Shown piece after piece: positions 5,441 through 7,508 of a stretch of 7,508 nt of DNA (its first letter is position 1; the number at the start of each line of letters is the position of its first letter). The translations under genes were made by a program, and so were the position numbers. Source of the DNA: Persebacter sp051009035 (lineage in GTDB: Bacteria; Pseudomonadota; Gammaproteobacteria; Tethybacterales; Persebacteraceae); contig JBPCWY010000044.1 in the NCBI GenBank assembly GCA_051009035.1, positions 1-7,508 on the forward strand, in the 5' to 3' direction. Below the pieces are notes generated by a model. It saw only the letters and a program-made list of their open reading frames with translations, made no database searches and had not been told where the DNA came from.

Positions 5441-6462
5441 GCGGCGCCGCCGCCGGAGTTTTGTTGTCGGTCGCGGTGCCGGTATACCGCGGCGCGCCGT
5501 TGTTGGAAGAAACTTTCGCCGCCATTCTCGCGCTGGAGCCGTTGCTTTCCGGCGCGCGGGTGGAAATTGTCGCGGCGGACGACGGCTCCGACGACGGTTC
5601 TTTCGCCGAGATTTTGCGCCTGCAAAAATTGCATCCGCAAAAAATCCGCGCCGTCCGCCTGCGCCGCAACTACGGCGCGATGGCGGCGGTGCAAGCCGCA
5701 TTGGCGCATGCGCGCGGCGATTGCGCGGCGGTGTTGCCGCAGGATTTGCAGGACCCGCCGCGCCACCTTGCGGAAATGTTTGACGCTTGGCGCGGCGGCG
5801 AAAAAGTTAACATGACATACCGCACCGCCCGCGAAGAACCGTTGTTGAAAAAAGCGGCGGCGTTTGTTTATCATTCCCTGTTTCGCGCGCTGACCGGAGT
5901 CAAATATCCGCCCGGCGGGTTGGGCGTTTTTTTGATTGACCGCGAAGTGGCGGACGAAATCGTTTGCCGCCCCGAAAACCATTCCGATATTTTACTGCGC
6001 GTTTTTTCCATGGGTTATCCCGTCCGCCTGCATCCCGCGCCGCGCCTGCCGCCAAAAATGAAAAGCCAATGGACTTTCGCCAAAAGCATTAAACTCGCCG
6101 TCGACAATTTTATCGGCTTTTCGTATTTGCCGGTGCGCCTGATGTCGTTTGCCGGAATCGCGGTCGCGTTTGCCGGTTTTTGTTTTGCGGGTTATGTGTT
6201 GCTCGGAAAATTGACCGGCTGGTATCCGATTAACCAGCCGCCGGGCTGGGCTACGATTGTCGTGCTGCTTTCTTTTTTGCTCGGCATGATTATGCTGATG
6301 CTCGGCGTTATCGGGGAATATCTGTGGCGCATTTTGGACAAAGTGCGCGGCGCGCCGATATACCGAATCGCCGAAGTGCAAAACGGCGAAACGCCCGCCG
6401 CCGAATCTTCGCGCGGCGCGCAAAAACTGCCGCAAGATGAATCCGAAAACCGCGCCGGTTAA
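5437..6462 (+). CDS. GT2-family polyprenyl-phosphate glycosyltransferase (GtrB/ArnC/DPM1-like)
   Basis: Transfers a sugar from a nucleotide donor to undecaprenyl phosphate on the cytoplasmic face of the inner membrane. It is 341 aa from ATG 5437, which overlaps the methyltransferase stop. The GT-A domain begins LLSVAVPVYRGAPLLEETF (9-27). DDGSDDGS (48-55) is the nucleotide-binding acidic motif, and PQDLQDPP (101-108) is the metal-binding DxD-like motif typical of GtrB-type enzymes. The juxtamembrane segment SIKLAVDNFIGFSYLPVRLM (217-236) is also characteristic. Two membrane helices follow, at about 234-257 and 271-295, then a cytoplasmic tail ending in a hydrophilic, low-complexity stretch. 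Family precedents include ArnC, which uses a formylated amino sugar, so an acylated amino sugar from the neighbouring genes is a reasonable donor (inference). The open frame extends upstream to 5263, but that part overlaps the methyltransferase and lacks family sequence. A 7-T run lies at 5927-5933. Confidence 0.9.
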   Translation: MSGAAAGVLLSVAVPVYRGAPLLEETFAAILALEPLLSGARVEIVAADDGSDDGSFAEILRLQKLHPQKIRAVRLRRNYGAMAAVQAALAHARGDCAAVLPQDLQDPPRHLAEMFDAWRGGEKVNMTYRTAREEPLLKKAAAFVYHSLFRALTGVKYPPGGLGVFLIDREVADEIVCRPENHSDILLRVFSMGYPVRLHPAPRLPPKMKSQWTFAKSIKLAVDNFIGFSYLPVRLMSFAGIAVAFAGFCFAGYVLLGKLTGWYPINQPPGWATIVVLLSFLLGMIMLMLGVIGEYLWRILDKVRGAPIYRIAEVQNGETPAAESSRGAQKLPQDESENRAG

Positions 6463-6510
6463 TTTTTGCGCCCGCGCAAAAACCGCGCCGCCGCTTGCGC
6501 GGTTTTTGCG
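6463..6510 (+). promoter_or_regulatory. Two mutually exclusive hairpins before the aminotransferase start
   Basis: Starting directly after the glycosyltransferase stop, three elements occur in order: TTTTTGCG (6463-6470), CGCAAAAA (6475-6482) and TTTTTGCG (6503-6510). The first two can form an 8-bp stem with a 4-nt loop. The second, extended to CGCAAAAACCGCGC (6475-6488), pairs perfectly over 14 bp with 6497-6510 around an 8-nt loop. The two structures share the middle arm and exclude each other. No U-tract follows the large stem, so a classical rho-independent terminator is not supported. The large stem ends 3 nt before the ATG at 6514 and would bury the ribosome landing site. No Shine-Dalgarno is seen in the gap. 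Confidence 0.6.
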
Positions 6511-6513
6511 GCG

Positions 6514-7508
6514 ATGATTCCGTTCGCCGATTGGGGCGCGTTAAACCGGCGGCATGGCGAACGGTTGCGCGCCGCATGCGCGCGGGTGCTGGATTCCGGT
6601 AAATATGTTTTAGGCGAAGAAACCGCGGCGTTTGAAAAAATATTTGCCGAATATTGCGCGCGGCAATACTGCATCGGAGTCGGCAACGGGCTGGATGCGT
6701 TAACTTTAACTTTGCGCGCCGCCGTTGCATGCCAAAAAATAAAAGCGGGCGCGGAAGTTATTCTGCCGGCAAACGCTTATATCGCCGCGCCGCTCGCCGT
6801 GTTGCATGCCGGGCTGGCGCCGCGTTTGGCGGAACCGGACGCCGCGACTTTTAATTTAATGGCGGACACCGCCGCGCCTTTAATTAACAAAAATACCGGC
6901 GCGGTTATGCCCGTGCATTTATACGGGCTGGCGTCCGGGTTGAACGCGCTGGAAGAATTATGCCGCAAGCGCGGTTTGTTTTTGTTAAATGACGCGGCGC
7001 AGGCGCACGGCGCGCGGACGGAAGGAAAACCGGCGGCGGCGTTCGGCGATGCGGCGGCGTTTAGTTTTTATCCCGGAAAAAATTTGGGCGCAATCGGGGA
7101 CGGCGGCGCGGTATTAACAGACGACCGCGCTTTGGCGGAACAAGTTCGCATGCTGCGCAATTACGGTTCGGCGAAAAAATATAAAAACGCCGCCGCCGGT
7201 TTTAATTCCCGCTTGGACGAATTGCAAGCCGCGATGCTTTCCGAAAAACTTCCTTTGTTGGACGAAGACAACAACCGCCGCCGCGCCCTTGCGGCGCGCT
7301 ATTTGCGCAACATTCGGAATCCGAAAATTATGCTGCCCGCGCCGCCAAAAGAACCGTCCGCGCATGTCTGGCACATCTTCGCCGTCCGCTGCAAGACGCG
7401 CGATGCGTTGCAAAAACATCTGCGCGAAAAAGGCGCGGAAACATTAATTCATTATCCGATTCCGCCGCACCGGCAAGCGGCGTTTGCGGGCGCGCCGTTT
7501 GCGGACGC
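6514..7508 (+). CDS. fdtB: DegT/DnrJ/EryC1 PLP-dependent sugar aminotransferase (FdtB/QdtB-type), 3' end outside the window
   Basis: Transfers an amino group, usually from glutamate, to C3 of the dTDP-3-keto-6-deoxyhexose made by the ketoisomerase. The visible 331 codons of an expected 365-375 stay open to the window end. It begins MIPFADWGAL, the standard opening of the family. Landmarks: SGKYVLGEE (28-36); GVGNGLDAL (55-63); VILPANAYIA (82-91), the ILPAN.YIA version common in 3-keto-sugar enzymes; VHLYG (134-138); NDAAQAHGA (159-167) with D160 for the pyridine nitrogen and Q163; the PLP lysine K189 in FSFYPGKNLGA (183-193); GDGGAV (195-200); and NSRLDELQAA near 230. Near the break, HVWHIFAVR and LIHYPIPPH match the conserved C-terminal region. 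Acting on the 3-position is inferred from the co-located FdtA-type enzyme; 4-aminotransferases of the same family are the alternative. There is no Shine-Dalgarno, and the start follows a 14-bp hairpin. Confidence 0.92.
   Translation, partial: MIPFADWGALNRRHGERLRAACARVLDSGKYVLGEETAAFEKIFAEYCARQYCIGVGNGLDALTLTLRAAVACQKIKAGAEVILPANAYIAAPLAVLHAGLAPRLAEPDAATFNLMADTAAPLINKNTGAVMPVHLYGLASGLNALEELCRKRGLFLLNDAAQAHGARTEGKPAAAFGDAAAFSFYPGKNLGAIGDGGAVLTDDRALAEQVRMLRNYGSAKKYKNAAAGFNSRLDELQAAMLSEKLPLLDEDNNRRRALAARYLRNIRNPKIMLPAPPKEPSAHVWHIFAVRCKTRDALQKHLREKGAETLIHYPIPPHRQAAFAGAPFAD

Noticed and set aside
5392..5982. 196-codon minus-strand open frame, with others at 2936-3352, 3214-3657, 5130-5669 and 5992-6435
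   Set aside because: All lie opposite well-supported + strand genes. Their translations are Arg/Ala-rich and low in information, typical of antisense shadows in GC-rich DNA.
6475..6510. Rho-independent terminator after the glycosyltransferase
   Set aside because: The stem is strong, but no T-run follows on either strand and the next gene starts 3 nt later in the same direction, so a regulatory hairpin is preferred.
1..7508. CRISPR arrays, tRNA or rRNA genes, insertion sequences
   Set aside because: No spaced direct-repeat array, no cloverleaf or rRNA sequence, no transposase and no terminal inverted repeats with target duplication were seen. Coding density leaves gaps of at most 69 nt.

Overview
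The window is protein-dense bacterial DNA. All supported genes lie on the + strand, intergenic gaps are at most 69 nt, and GC content is high with many GCG/CGC codons. A glutathione-dependent formaldehyde dehydrogenase points to a proteobacterium, as do the dTDP-3-amino-sugar genes and an undecaprenyl-phosphate-type glycosyltransferase. The species cannot be named from this sequence.

Layout: (1) 6-1115 is a complete class III alcohol dehydrogenase (FrmA type), a housekeeping gene with CTN-rich leucine codons. (2) 1116-1184 is a 69-nt gap with a near-ideal extended -10 promoter, three AAATT/AATTT boxes 10 bp apart, and a good Shine-Dalgarno. (3) 1185-1774 is a HicB-HicA type II toxin-antitoxin pair in antitoxin-first order. 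(4) 1781-4662 is a tightly packed run: an FdtA/QdtA-type sugar 3,4-ketoisomerase, an FkbH-type HAD-IIIC protein, an acyl carrier protein and a GNAT acyltransferase. (5) 4663-4729 is a short gap with a second perfect extended -10 placed so that the next mRNA may be leaderless. (6) 4730-6462 holds a SAM methyltransferase translationally coupled to a membrane-anchored GT2 polyprenyl-phosphate glycosyltransferase. (7) 6463-6513 is a gap with two mutually exclusive hairpins. (8) 6514 to the window end is a DegT/DnrJ/EryC1 (FdtB/QdtB-type) aminotransferase, cut off by the window end at codon 331.

Working model (inference): the ketoisomerase and the aminotransferase make a dTDP-3-amino-3,6-dideoxyhexose (Fuc3N or Qui3N). 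FkbH-type proteins elsewhere build D-glyceryl-S-ACP from 1,3-bisphosphoglycerate, so the FkbH-like protein and the ACP could supply a glyceryl (or other hydroxyacyl) group that the GNAT protein places on the sugar amine. The methyltransferase could cap a hydroxyl, and the GT2 enzyme could load the sugar onto undecaprenyl phosphate for export to a surface glycan. That would be an acyl-amino-sugar pathway that borrows polyketide extender-unit chemistry, and it is the most interesting content of the window. The TA pair sits at the junction between housekeeping-like and island-like DNA, and it may share its promoter with the sugar genes.
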